Virus record (IMG/VR): IMGVR_UViG_3300011116_000039
Location: 1 to 24,279 of that record
Origin: a virus
Reading direction: 5' to 3' (one strand)
Length of the DNA: 24,279 bases
Every line of letters starts with the position of its first letter. Position 1 is the stretch's first letter. Below, one piece after another: positions 5,758 through 13,338 of this stretch. A program made the translations under genes and the position numbers. The notes under the pieces are model-generated. The model did no database searches. It was given only the letters and a program-made list of their open reading frames with translations, and was not told the origin of the DNA.

Positions 5758-6112
5758 ACTGGCAACCTTACTACGCAAAGCCAAGCAAGCCGAGACTGAT
5801 GCCAAGGCCGAGCGCCTTCGCATTGAAAGCCTGATCACCGACCAATTTGCCAAGCCTGAGAATGGCGAAGGCACACACCAAGATGAAGACTTCACCATCA
5901 CTTGGAAACTGACCCGAGCAGTAGATACCGACCGCCTAGCCGCCGACTATGACGATCTGCCTACCAATGCACAAAAAGCCTTTCGTTGGAAAGCAGAAGT
6001 TAATTTGGCTTATCTGCGATCCCTCTCCGAAATTGACTCTTCTGCCTACAACAAGGCAGCAGTGTTCATCACCAGCAAACCCGCAAAACCATCCATTGAC
6101 TTGAAAGACTAA
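5744..6112 (+). CDS. Phage protein next to Sak4-like ATPase
   Basis: A 122-residue protein starting at MTISELATLLRKAKQAETDA, an N-terminal helix rich in Lys, Glu and Ala that should form a coiled coil. A beta-rich part follows (FTITWKLTRAVD, about residues 48-59) and then a segment ending FITSKPAKPSID. This pattern matches a phage family I know only as a companion of AAA_24 ATPases; possibly DUF7173, but I am not certain of the number. ATG 5744 is preferred, with GAGG upstream; it overlaps the previous gene by 14 nt and ends one base before the ATPase gene. The role is probably in the recombination module. Confidence 0.75.
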   Translation: MTISELATLLRKAKQAETDAKAERLRIESLITDQFAKPENGEGTHQDEDFTITWKLTRAVDTDRLAADYDDLPTNAQKAFRWKAEVNLAYLRSLSEIDSSAYNKAAVFITSKPAKPSIDLKD

Positions 6113-6113
6113 C

Positions 6114-6860
6114 ATGGCATTCGACCTATCATCCATCTCCAAAACCAAACGTGTACGCTCACCCAAGATTGTGGTGGTGGGCCAAGGCAAGATTGGCAAG
6201 ACCACTTTCGCGGCTATGGCTCCCAACGCCATTGGCATCCTGACTGAAGACGGCGCTGATGCGGTGGACGCAAACGCCTTCCCATTGGCTGCCAGCCTGC
6301 CCGAGGTTTATGCCGCCATCGACACGCTGATCAACCAAAAGCATGACTTCCAGACCTTGTTCATTGACAGTCTGGATTGGCTCGAACCCATGATCCAAGA
6401 GTATGTGTGCAAGCAGAACAATTGGAAGAACATTGAAGCACCAGGCTTCGGCAAGGGCTACGTTGCCGCCGCCGAGGAATGGCGTAACCTGTTGTCTGGC
6501 CTAGAAGTCCTGCGTTCAGCCAAGGGCATGGGCATCATCCTGATTGCCCACGACAAGATCAAGCGCATAGAAGACCCGTTGACCGAGGGCTATGACAGCC
6601 ATGTCCTTAAACTGCACGACAAAGCCGCTGGCCTAGTGCAAGAGTGGGCAGATGTCATTGGCTACGCAGGCTACCGCATTTTTACAAGCAAGACAGACGC
6701 AGGTTTCTCTAAGAAAGAAACCAAGGCCACGACAACTGGCGAGCGCATCTTGCACGTTGAACCTCATCCGGCTCATTGCGGTGGCAACCGCTTTGGCCTT
6801 CAAAATATGCCGCTTGACTGGACGGCATTCCAAGCAGCGCTTACACAAGCGCAGTCTTGA
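6114..6860 (+). CDS. Sak4-like RecA-fold ATPase (AAA_24)
   Basis: A 248-residue ATPase of the phage single-strand annealing/recombinase group. Walker A is GQGKIGKTT at residues 23-31, Walker B is TLFIDSLDWLE with D85, and IILIAHDKIKR (about 142-152) supplies the sensor strand with its histidine, as in Sak4 and RecA cores. It would load onto single-stranded DNA and promote annealing or strand exchange, working with an SSB-like partner; the next gene encodes a DUF669 protein, the usual neighbour. The length is typical. The precise activity (true recombinase or annealing helper) cannot be read from sequence. Confidence 0.85.
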   Translation: MAFDLSSISKTKRVRSPKIVVVGQGKIGKTTFAAMAPNAIGILTEDGADAVDANAFPLAASLPEVYAAIDTLINQKHDFQTLFIDSLDWLEPMIQEYVCKQNNWKNIEAPGFGKGYVAAAEEWRNLLSGLEVLRSAKGMGIILIAHDKIKRIEDPLTEGYDSHVLKLHDKAAGLVQEWADVIGYAGYRIFTSKTDAGFSKKETKATTTGERILHVEPHPAHCGGNRFGLQNMPLDWTAFQAALTQAQS

Positions 6861-6899
6861 TCACCCCAGTTCGTAACTTAACTTTTTAGGAAATTTATC

Positions 6900-7427
6900 A
6901 TGGCTCAGTTTAATTTTGACGCATCCCAAGTCGCTCCCCAACAGTCCACAGGCCCACTGCCTGCCGGAACTTATTTGGCTCACATCACCGAATCTGATGT
7001 GCAGCCTTTGAAGTCTGGCAATGGCGAAGGCTTGAAACTTACCTTTGAAATCCTCGATGGACAATACAAAGGCCGCAAGGTTTGGGAGAACTTGAACATC
7101 CGTCACGCCAACGAAGATACTCAACGCATTGCCCAAAGCCAGTTGTCTGCGCTTTGCCATGCCGTGAACGTGATCAAGTTGATGGACACTGCCGCCCTGC
7201 ACTTCAAGCCAGTTCGCATCAACGTGACTGTGCGCGAGGCCCAAGGCATTTACAAAGCAAGCAACAACATCAAGGGCTATGAGGCCGCAGGCGGTGGCAT
7301 CAGCGCACCAGTTGCACCAGCTACTGCACCAACGCCTATGCCTACGATGGCAGACACAGTTGCATGGCCTACCGCCGAGCAAGAGGCCGCCAAGTCCAAA
7401 GCACCCGCATGGGCAAGGAAAGGCTGA
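6900..7427 (+). CDS. DUF669 family, SSB-like protein
   Basis: A 175-residue protein with the DUF669 pattern: LPAGTYLAHITESDVQPLKS, then EGLKLTFEILDGQYKGRKVW, then RIAQSQLSALCHAV. These proteins are thought to bind single-stranded DNA and help Sak4-type ATPases. The C-terminal 45 residues are Pro/Ala-rich and unstructured, and end with a basic WARKG rather than the acidic tip of bacterial SSBs. The ATG has TTAGGA upstream. It lies 39 bp after the ATPase gene and one base before the nuclease gene. The family call is firm; the DNA-binding role is from family knowledge. Confidence 0.85.
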   Translation: MAQFNFDASQVAPQQSTGPLPAGTYLAHITESDVQPLKSGNGEGLKLTFEILDGQYKGRKVWENLNIRHANEDTQRIAQSQLSALCHAVNVIKLMDTAALHFKPVRINVTVREAQGIYKASNNIKGYEAAGGGISAPVAPATAPTPMPTMADTVAWPTAEQEAAKSKAPAWARKG

Positions 7428-7428
7428 C

Positions 7429-8517
7429 ATGGCCTTGCTTCCACAATCAGTTGTTGATCCTGTGGCTGATGCCATCTTTGCCCATTACAAGGCAAAGTAT
7501 GGCTCAGAAGCACAAAGACCTTACCTTGGTGCATCAAGCATTGGTAAGCCTTGCCTGCGCCAGCATTGGTACTCTTTCCGGTGGTCAAAGCCTGCCGAGT
7601 TCTCTGGCAGGCTTTACCGAGTGTTTCAGTCTGGTCACTTGCAGGAACCTAGAGTTTATGCAGACTTGGCAAGCATTGGCTGCACTGTCTACCAACTCAA
7701 CCCCGCCACAGGCCGCCAGTGGTCATTCACCGAAGCGACCACAGGCCATCATTTCCAAGGCAATGCGGACGGCATTGTCACGGGCCTACCGCAAGCGCCA
7801 AAGTCTCCGCACTTGTTGGAGATCAAGACCGCATCTGACAAGATGTTTAAAGATATGCAAAAAAATGGCGTAAAGAAGGCCAAGCCAGAGCATTACGCAC
7901 AGATGCAAATATACATGAAATGGTCAATTGATGAGTTTGGAGAAGATGGGTGTAAACGTGCGCTTTACTTTGTCGTGAACAAAGACAATGATGACATCTA
8001 CACCGAGCGCATAGAATTTAACAAGGATGAGGCACAGGAGATTGTCGCCAAGGCAATGGCGGTGATTACCGCGCCCGAGCCGCCAGTTGGAGTGTCTACC
8101 GATCCAACTTGGTTTGAGTGCAAGTTCTGCGACTACCAGGCTATTTGCCACGGCACAGATGTCCCTATGCCAACGTGCCGTTCATGCGTTCACGCCACGC
8201 CTGAATTGGGTGGCAATGCAGTTTGGTCATGCGCTTCACATAGCACAGTTTTGTCAGAAGGAATGCAACGAAAAGGTTGCAATGATCACCGCTACATCCC
8301 CATCTTGCTTGCTAAGACAGCCCATCCAGTTGACCTTGATCAAAATGACAATGTGATCTACAAAATGGCAGATGGCAAACAGTTTGTGAACGGCGACCCA
8401 GACAAAAACTTTGACCACATCAGTAGCGCAGAAATCCATGCCTGCACAGACAAGACCGCCTTGGTGGACGAGTTTGCTCTGGGCCTGCGTAAACAACACA
8501 ATGCGAGGTTCGTATGA
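7429..8517 (+). CDS. Cas4/RecB-like PD-(D/E)XK exonuclease
   Basis: A 362-residue nuclease, probably resecting DNA ends for the Sak4-like ATPase. ATG 7429 follows GGAAAGG. The nuclease core shows H70, D114 in GNADG, E131 and K133 in LLEIKT, and Q158 in HYAQMQIYM, the full RecB-type set. C42 together with C231, C234 and C240 (CKFCDYQAIC) has the layout of the iron-sulphur cluster of Cas4 and AddB nucleases. A further set, C250-x2-C253-x14-C268-x15-C284 with nearby histidines, forms a second likely metal site in a C-terminal extension not found in plain Cas4. No CRISPR array or other cas gene is present, so this is a phage recombination nuclease. It overlaps the next gene by 4 nt. Confidence 0.85.
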   Translation: MALLPQSVVDPVADAIFAHYKAKYGSEAQRPYLGASSIGKPCLRQHWYSFRWSKPAEFSGRLYRVFQSGHLQEPRVYADLASIGCTVYQLNPATGRQWSFTEATTGHHFQGNADGIVTGLPQAPKSPHLLEIKTASDKMFKDMQKNGVKKAKPEHYAQMQIYMKWSIDEFGEDGCKRALYFVVNKDNDDIYTERIEFNKDEAQEIVAKAMAVITAPEPPVGVSTDPTWFECKFCDYQAICHGTDVPMPTCRSCVHATPELGGNAVWSCASHSTVLSEGMQRKGCNDHRYIPILLAKTAHPVDLDQNDNVIYKMADGKQFVNGDPDKNFDHISSAEIHACTDKTALVDEFALGLRKQHNARFV

Positions 8518-8705
8518 AAACACCATCAATTAACAACATGACATTGCGTGACTTTTTTGCAGGGCAAGCTCTTGCTGGCGATCTCGAACAAGGAACGCAA
8601 GATAATATGAGCTATAGCTGGTGGCATGAGCCTTCAAAGATTGCAGAAAGGGCATATAAAATTGCAGATGCAATGATCAAGGAGCGCGAGTTTGATCCTT
8701 CGTGA
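8514..8705 (+). CDS. Small phage protein, MTLRDFFA family
   Basis: A 63-residue protein whose MTLRDFFAGQALAGDL and IAERAYKIADAMIKERE segments belong to a small protein family common in phages and prophages of Gram-negative bacteria. It is all helical, with no catalytic residue visible. It begins in an ATGA overlap with the nuclease gene and overlaps the helicase gene by 14 nt, so it is translated as part of the recombination module. The function of the family is not known to me. Confidence 0.8.
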   Translation: MKTPSINNMTLRDFFAGQALAGDLEQGTQDNMSYSWWHEPSKIAERAYKIADAMIKEREFDPS

Positions 8706-10302
8706 CTATCAGTCCCGCGCAGTCACAGACCTGTTTGCATGGTGGACAAAGCACCAAGAAAACACCGACATTCCTCTGTTGGTGCTACCCACCGCCGCAG
8801 GCAAGTCGGTGATCTGCGCTGAGATTGTGCGCCAGATGTGGGATCAATGGCCTCTGTTTCACCCTCGCACTGTGGTGCTCGTTCCATCCAAGGAACTGGC
8901 AGAACAGAACGCTGCCAAACTTAGGGCCTTGCTTCCCCCAAACATCAGCGTTGGCTTTGTCAGCGCCAGTTTGGGCAAGAAACAGCACCAAGCAGATGTG
9001 ATTGTTGCCACCATTGGCAGCATCCACAGGGATGCTCAACTCTTGGGAAACATCAAGGCCGTGGTCATTGATGAGGCTCATCTGGTGAGCCAGAAGGGGG
9101 ATCAAACTGGAATGTTCAGATCGTTTCTGTTTGACCTTAGCCAACTTTGCGAGTTCAGAACTGTTGGCATGACCGCCACGCCGTTTAGAGGTAATGGTGT
9201 TTGGTTGACTGATGGGGATGAGCCATTGTTCACAGGCATTGCAAGCCGAGTCTCCATGCGTGAATTGCTTGATGCCAAGTTCATTGCACCACTGGTTCCA
9301 CCAGACCGGATTGAAACCCGCATCGATGCCAGCCACGTTGGGATAGCCAATGGAGACTATAAGGTTGGCGAACTTTCCCGTGAGGTTGAAAAATACCTAT
9401 CCAAAGTAGCCGCAGAAGCTACCAGAATCGCCTCAGAGCGTAAGAAATGGATCGCCTTTACACCGAGTGTCAAAAACGCTGAAAGCCTTGCAGATCGCTT
9501 AAATTATCGAGGCATTGTCAGCGCGGTGGTTTGCGGCGAAACCCCCAAACAAGAGCGTGAAGACTTGATTGCTCAATTTAGAAATGGTCAAATTCACTGT
9601 TTGGTCACTGTTTTGGCTTTGTCGGTTGGCTTTGATGTGCCAGACGTTGACTGCATTATTTGGTGTAGGCCCACGAGGTCGCCAGTGCTTTATGTACAAG
9701 GGATGGGCCGAGGCACTCGAATTGCAGATGGCAAGACTGACTGCCTGGTGCTTGACTTTACCGACACAGTTGAGCGCTTGGGGCCAGTCGATACCATCCA
9801 AGGCAGGGCTAAGAAGAGGTCAGGCACTCAGGAAGCGCCCTTCTGCATCTGCCCTAACTGCGGTGAGCGCAACGCACCCGCAGCTCTTATTTGCATTCAT
9901 TGTGGTGGTCAAATCCGAGAAGAAGAAGCCAAACCACTTGATGCCAAGGTTTCATTGGCAGCGCTCTTGTCAAGTCGGGCGAGTGTAGATAATTTTGTTT
10001 GGCATGATGTGAGTAGGGTTGCCTATGCCATCCACCGCAAAGAAGGCAAGCCTGATTCATTAAGAGTGGACTATTACGCTGGCTTACTGATGGTCGCAAG
10101 TGAGTGGATTTGCTTCAGTCACGTTGGCTACGCTCGGCAAAAGGCCGAAAACTGGTGGATGCGAAGGGAAAAGAAGTCTATGCCATCAGGCACACAAGAG
10201 GCATTTACATGGACTGTTTTGCATAAAATCAAAGAACCAGACAGGATTTTGACCCGTAAAAATGGAAAATATACTGAGGTAAAAGAATATGAATTTTATT
10301 GA
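8692..10302 (+). CDS. SF2 DEAH-type helicase with zinc ribbon
   Basis: A 536-residue superfamily 2 helicase of the UvsW/SSL2/YprA-like phage type. The start is TTG 8692, supported by AAGGAG at 8679-8684 seven bases upstream and by MILRDYQSRA being the usual first motif. Walker A is PTAAGKS (33-39), DEAH is at 127-130, motif III TAT at 161-163, and motif VI QGMGRGTR at 336-343. After the helicase core, C387-x2-C390 and C401-x2-C404 form a zinc ribbon. The last 120 residues have no recognised fold. It would unwind branched or damaged DNA, working with the nuclease and ATPase. It overlaps both neighbours by 14 nt. Confidence 0.9.
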   Translation: MILRDYQSRAVTDLFAWWTKHQENTDIPLLVLPTAAGKSVICAEIVRQMWDQWPLFHPRTVVLVPSKELAEQNAAKLRALLPPNISVGFVSASLGKKQHQADVIVATIGSIHRDAQLLGNIKAVVIDEAHLVSQKGDQTGMFRSFLFDLSQLCEFRTVGMTATPFRGNGVWLTDGDEPLFTGIASRVSMRELLDAKFIAPLVPPDRIETRIDASHVGIANGDYKVGELSREVEKYLSKVAAEATRIASERKKWIAFTPSVKNAESLADRLNYRGIVSAVVCGETPKQEREDLIAQFRNGQIHCLVTVLALSVGFDVPDVDCIIWCRPTRSPVLYVQGMGRGTRIADGKTDCLVLDFTDTVERLGPVDTIQGRAKKRSGTQEAPFCICPNCGERNAPAALICIHCGGQIREEEAKPLDAKVSLAALLSSRASVDNFVWHDVSRVAYAIHRKEGKPDSLRVDYYAGLLMVASEWICFSHVGYARQKAENWWMRREKKSMPSGTQEAFTWTVLHKIKEPDRILTRKNGKYTEVKEYEFY

Positions 10303-10489
10303 ACTAAGCGCTATCAAAAGGCATTTGGACAGTCAAGTCAAACAGATTAACACCATCCAAGTCAATTGCCGCCAGTGTAACAATTTTGAGACAGGCATCT
10401 GTCAACAATATGGAGCAAAGCCGCCGCTAGAGTGGATCACTGGCATAGTTGAGTGTGAGCATTGGGAATGGGATCAAATCCCCTTTTAA
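10289..10489 (+). CDS. Small zinc-binding-like phage protein
   Basis: A 66-residue protein with CRQCNNFETGIC and a later VECEHWEWDQIPF end, a family common in betaproteobacterial phages. C27, C30, C38 and C56 probably bind zinc. Interestingly the same CRxC-type arrangement appears in the C-terminal extension of the nuclease at 7429-8517. GAGGT precedes its ATG, and it overlaps the helicase gene by 14 nt. The function is unknown. Confidence 0.8.
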   Translation: MNFIELSAIKRHLDSQVKQINTIQVNCRQCNNFETGICQQYGAKPPLEWITGIVECEHWEWDQIPF

Positions 10490-10498
10490 GGAGACATC

Positions 10499-10684
10499 AT
10501 GTTAGAAAAACCACCCTATTCAAAAATCAGCTACCCGTCAATTCCTGCTAAGGATTTTAAGTGGGAGTCCGGATCGGATGTGCAAGCCCTCTGGCGCAAA
10601 CATGGTTGGACACCGCCTAGTGAGGGTATGCCGCCACCGCCGCCCGAGCGTGTGATGGATATGCCACTTAGGAGAGTCCGGTAA
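10499..10684 (+). CDS. Small hypothetical phage protein
   Basis: A 61-residue protein with AAGGAG six bases before its ATG. It contains KISYPSIPAKDFKWESGSDV and LWRKHGWTPPSEG, recurring motifs of a small phage protein family. It is proline-rich near the end (PPPPPERV), so probably partly unstructured. It ends directly against the next ATG with no gap. The role is unknown. Confidence 0.75.
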   Translation: MLEKPPYSKISYPSIPAKDFKWESGSDVQALWRKHGWTPPSEGMPPPPPERVMDMPLRRVR

Positions 10685-10876
10685 ATGCCACGCCCCAAAC
10701 CACCCGAGCCATTGATAGGACGACAGATCAGGATGTCTGACAGACATTGGATGATCTTGCAAGAACTTGGCGGCGCTGAGTGGCTGCGTAAGCAATTGGA
10801 CAAGAAAGCCAAGATGCCTGCCAAGTATTACCGCCGTGAACTGGACGCACCTTCAAAGAAAGAAACCAATGACTAA
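10685..10876 (+). CDS. Small basic phage protein
   Basis: A 63-residue basic protein. MPRPKPPEPLIGRQIRMSDR followed by WMILQELGGAEWLRKQL has a basic arm, a short strand and two helices, a shape shared with small phage DNA-binding proteins, but no defined HTH or RHH motif is certain. It follows the previous stop directly and overlaps the next gene by 8 nt. A recurring phage family of unknown function. Confidence 0.75.
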   Translation: MPRPKPPEPLIGRQIRMSDRHWMILQELGGAEWLRKQLDKKAKMPAKYYRRELDAPSKKETND

Positions 10877-11060
10877 CCAAAGTGGCTGGCGCAAGCGCCA
10901 AATTCAAATGCCCAAGTTTGACATTTGGGAGCGCGAGAGTTTGGTTGATTTTGCAGGCGAATGTTATGTCAAACTGTGCGAACAGGATGACCGCATTCAG
11001 CAGTTGCAATGCGATCTGAAGACGGCTATTGAGGCTTATAGGGCGCTGGTTAAAGAATAA
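10869..11060 (+). CDS. Small helical phage protein, last of early operon
   Basis: A 63-residue protein starting at ATG 10869 (MTNQSGWRKRQIQM). The C-terminal half (YVKLCEQDDRIQQLQCDLKT) should be a coiled coil. A recognisable small phage family without known role. Its stop codon overlaps the stop of the convergent lysozyme gene by 11 nt, so the two large operons collide here with no visible terminator. Confidence 0.75.
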   Translation: MTNQSGWRKRQIQMPKFDIWERESLVDFAGECYVKLCEQDDRIQQLQCDLKTAIEAYRALVKE

Positions 11061-11493
11061 GAGCGCATTCGGCCTGTCTGCGTTTGAGTAAACCAGGCAA
11101 GACCTTACCGCCCCCTTTTGTCCACAGCATCAATTGCTCTTTTGCCCCGTCCCAATCCCCTGCGTTTATCTTGCGTTTGAGGGTTGATGTTTGAAGTCTG
11201 CCAATTCCAAGGTTGTAGCAAAAATCCACAATAGCGTTGCACTTGCGCTCATCAGTTGCAAGAATTGGACAGTTACGCAAAGCGCCAGGCAGGTAGGTAT
11301 GTTCCAGCTCAATCATCAAAAGCGCCCTAGCCGTGGGTTCATCCATTGGTGGGTCTTCCAAAGTCACTTTGCGTTTGTCTGCGTAGTAGGTAGAACCATA
11401 GCCAATCGTAGCCACGCCAGCCGGACACAAGTACGGCTTGGCGCGGTAGCCCTCAAATTGGCGGCACAAAGCGGCAGCTAACTCTAGGTTCAT
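11050..11493 (-). CDS. Phage lysozyme, GH24 endolysin
   Basis: A 147-residue muramidase that cleaves peptidoglycan at the end of infection. E14 in RQFEGYRAKPYLC, C23 and T29 in ATIGYGS occupy the positions of T4 lysozyme E11, D20 and T26 (spacing +9 and +15 conserved). Cysteine in place of aspartate occurs in some phage endolysins, and T4 D20C is known to remain active, so this enzyme is probably functional. There is no signal peptide or signal-anchor, so release depends on the holin-like protein encoded upstream; the two genes overlap as ATGA. It is the last gene of the late operon. Confidence 0.9.
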   Translation of the reverse strand: MNLELAAALCRQFEGYRAKPYLCPAGVATIGYGSTYYADKRKVTLEDPPMDEPTARALLMIELEHTYLPGALRNCPILATDERKCNAIVDFCYNLGIGRLQTSTLKRKINAGDWDGAKEQLMLWTKGGGKVLPGLLKRRQAECALIL

Positions 11494-11984
11494 ATTCCAC
11501 GCTTGGCAAGAGTTCTATCAAGGAACCAATAATTGATTGTTCCAGACAGCAGGGCTGAGAAATCAGGAGTCATCATGGTTTTAAACACTTCTACAGCAGG
11601 CGCACCAGCAAGCCACGCATTCCATGCAAACCACACATGAATGAACGACCAGACAAATAGCACCCAATAAGTTACCAGCGGCCTGACACTAGCACTCAAT
11701 GATGCAACCCATCCACCTGCAGCCTTGACCATTTCGGCCTGCTGAGTGATGGCATTATTAAACGCATCCATCACGCCCACATCAATGGCAGCCTCTCTTT
11801 GAGCACCAATTTCAGCCAGCTTTTGCTGACCGCGCAGTTGCTCCAGTTCGCACTGACGGGAAAACATCAAGAGTTCATGCGCTCTTTCATTTTTCTTATC
11901 GAGCCATTTGAGCACCTCTGGCGCCATCCTAAAGATGCCACCAAAGATAGAGCCTAATAAACCACCACTAAGAATATCTAACAT
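11490..11984 (-). CDS. Holin-like membrane protein
   Basis: A 164-residue protein upstream of the lysozyme. ATG 11984 is chosen because GGAGGA lies six bases before it; a TTG at 11990 is too close to that site. A Gly-rich hydrophobic N-terminus (LDILSGGLLGSIFGGIF), a charged helical middle, a hydrophobic segment beginning VRPLVTYWVLFVWSFIHVWF, and a third, weaker one near the end (FSALLSGTINYWFL) agree with a three-segment phage holin, and SVRPLVTY is typical of that group. The predicted role is to open the inner membrane for the endolysin. Position and topology carry the call; no direct motif of function exists. Confidence 0.7.
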   Translation of the reverse strand: MLDILSGGLLGSIFGGIFRMAPEVLKWLDKKNERAHELLMFSRQCELEQLRGQQKLAEIGAQREAAIDVGVMDAFNNAITQQAEMVKAAGGWVASLSASVRPLVTYWVLFVWSFIHVWFAWNAWLAGAPAVEVFKTMMTPDFSALLSGTINYWFLDRTLAKRGI

Positions 11985-11986
11985 AA

Positions 11987-12718
11987 TCAATCCTCCGACA
12001 TATCAGTTGCCGCCAAGTTAATCCGAGTCTTTAAAGCCGCAATATCTTCTGGCTTTTCCTTAAATCCAATCGCTACATACCCTGCAAACTTACCCATATC
12101 TGGAGGAATCGAGCCTCTACACATAAACTTGATACCTTGCTTTACACCCCACTCACCTACCTTAGACGATGGGTTAAATTCCTCACACAGAACCTCACCA
12201 TTGAGCATAGCCACCATTGCGCCATTGCGGTCTGCGCTTGCGTTGAACAGGGACGTTACAGACCCTTCAACAGCCTTTTCTCGTGACCCATCAGCGTTCA
12301 AAGCTAAGACAGTAGTGCGTGAGTTTGTTGCTAAATTGGCTTTGTGAACCAAAAGAACAACCCCATCTACGTCCTTCATTAAGCTACGAGCAGGTGCAAG
12401 CAATGATTCTTGCTTTGCCAACTGTGGCATCTTATCTTGCGTTGTGATGGCGTGAAGAATGACCTGCCTAGAATCCCATGCAAACCAACCAGCAAACGCT
12501 AGGAATGACAGCAAAATGACTGTAAACAGCTTAAATGGGCTATCCACCCACTCAATCAAGCCTATGACTTTACCTAATGTAGAGTCGTCTTTTTTGGCTT
12601 CAGTCTTTGGCGCAGGAGCTGGCGCAGCCATCGTCACATTGATAGTTTGTTCTGCTTTGGGTTTGGGTGTCCTGCGCTTAACAGGGGCTACCTTTGCAGG
12701 GGGTTTTTTAGTGACCAT
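11987..12718 (-). CDS. Single-pass membrane protein of the lysis region
   Basis: A 243-residue protein with a Lys/Pro/Ala-rich cytoplasmic arm (about residues 1-60), one membrane helix, PFKLFTVILLSFLAFAGWFAW (near 61-82), and a soluble domain with two cysteines that would face the periplasm. I do not recognise a family. Its start follows the previous stop as TAATG, and its stop is close to the holin-like gene, whose ribosome-binding site lies in its last codons. It may assist lysis (spanin or antiholin-like), but lacks a coiled coil or lipobox partner, so this is speculative. Confidence 0.7.
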   Translation of the reverse strand: MVTKKPPAKVAPVKRRTPKPKAEQTINVTMAAPAPAPKTEAKKDDSTLGKVIGLIEWVDSPFKLFTVILLSFLAFAGWFAWDSRQVILHAITTQDKMPQLAKQESLLAPARSLMKDVDGVVLLVHKANLATNSRTTVLALNADGSREKAVEGSVTSLFNASADRNGAMVAMLNGEVLCEEFNPSSKVGEWGVKQGIKFMCRGSIPPDMGKFAGYVAIGFKEKPEDIAALKTRINLAATDMSED

Positions 12719-12957
12719 TATGCGTATATATCCAGTTTGCGGTTGGTAAAAATCTCAAGGCTAAGTTGATTGCGTTCTGCCTTCTTGACGTACAACTCAA
12801 ACTCAAGGTCATCAATTTTGTCCTTCACCTTCTTCATTTTCAAGGCTTGTTTGTATTCTTCCGACAGACGCTCTGCCCTGCGTTCAAGCGCATCAGTCCT
12901 GTTTGGATAACCTTCTGGTTGTACCATTGGATACCATTTGTGTATGGGCGGTATCAT
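12718..12957 (-). CDS. Small coiled-coil protein
   Basis: A 79-residue protein. After MIPPIHKWYPMVQPEGYPNR almost the whole chain is a charged helix (ERLSEEYKQALKMKKVKDKI and onward) predicted to form a coiled coil. No signal peptide. It overlaps the upstream gene by ATGA and the downstream by TAATG, so it is tightly coupled in the late operon. It may be a minor virion or lysis-control protein; the function is unknown. Confidence 0.7.
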   Translation of the reverse strand: MIPPIHKWYPMVQPEGYPNRTDALERRAERLSEEYKQALKMKKVKDKIDDLEFELYVKKAERNQLSLEIFTNRKLDIYA

Positions 12958-13241
12958 TTCTTTTCACGCTCAAGTGCATCTTTGTATCCATGAACAACCA
13001 AACTTCTGGTTTCTGCTGAATCGGCTGTACCCGCCCACTCGGACAAGTTGTTCCAAATAACTACGTAATCTTGGCTCCTGCAATACTGAGCATTGTTTTT
13101 GAGCCACTGAATCATCTGCTGATGGCGCTCTGATGGGTTGTGAATTGTGTACGCTATCCCATAGAACTCGCGCACATGACAGCCATTCTTGGCCGTGGCA
13201 CTGACCAGCGCCAGCAGTGTTAAAAGAATAAGCCAACGCAT
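12954..13241 (-). CDS. Small secreted protein with signal peptide
   Basis: A 95-residue protein with an N-terminal signal sequence (MRWLILLTLLALVSATA, cleavage after ATA plausible), then a mature part with C21 and C54 that could form a disulphide in the periplasm. The motifs YGIAYTIHNPSERHQQMIQW and YVVIWNNLSEWAG are shared with phage proteins I have seen beside lysis genes; no function is known. There is no lipobox, so it is not an obvious outer-membrane spanin. It may act on the envelope at lysis. Confidence 0.7.
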   Translation of the reverse strand: MRWLILLTLLALVSATAKNGCHVREFYGIAYTIHNPSERHQQMIQWLKNNAQYCRSQDYVVIWNNLSEWAGTADSAETRSLVVHGYKDALEREKK

Positions 13242-13337
13242 TTACCACGCCCAACTCCATGCAATCATGTATGTGCCAAAAATTACAAAAGCCACTATAC
13301 AGGCCGCCGCAATGATTGCTTCAGCCCAGTCTTTCAT
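13242..13337 (-). CDS. 31-aa membrane peptide
   Basis: A very short reading frame, MKDWAEAIIAAACIVAFVIF followed by GTYMIAWSWAW, that is almost entirely one membrane helix behind a short polar start. It fills the gap between two late genes exactly: its ATG follows the upstream stop by one base and its TAA abuts the next ATG. Similar tiny single-span proteins are frequent near phage lysis genes. It could be an accessory holin; this is not demonstrable here. Confidence 0.55.
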   Translation of the reverse strand: MKDWAEAIIAAACIVAFVIFGTYMIAWSWAW

Positions 13338-13338
13338 G

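Noticed and set aside
12970-13260. 96-codon minus-strand frame overlapping the secreted-protein gene
   Set aside because: It overlaps, in another frame, the signal-peptide gene and the 31-residue gene, both with exact start-stop contacts; considered as an embedded Rz1-like gene but it has no lipobox or proline-rich part.
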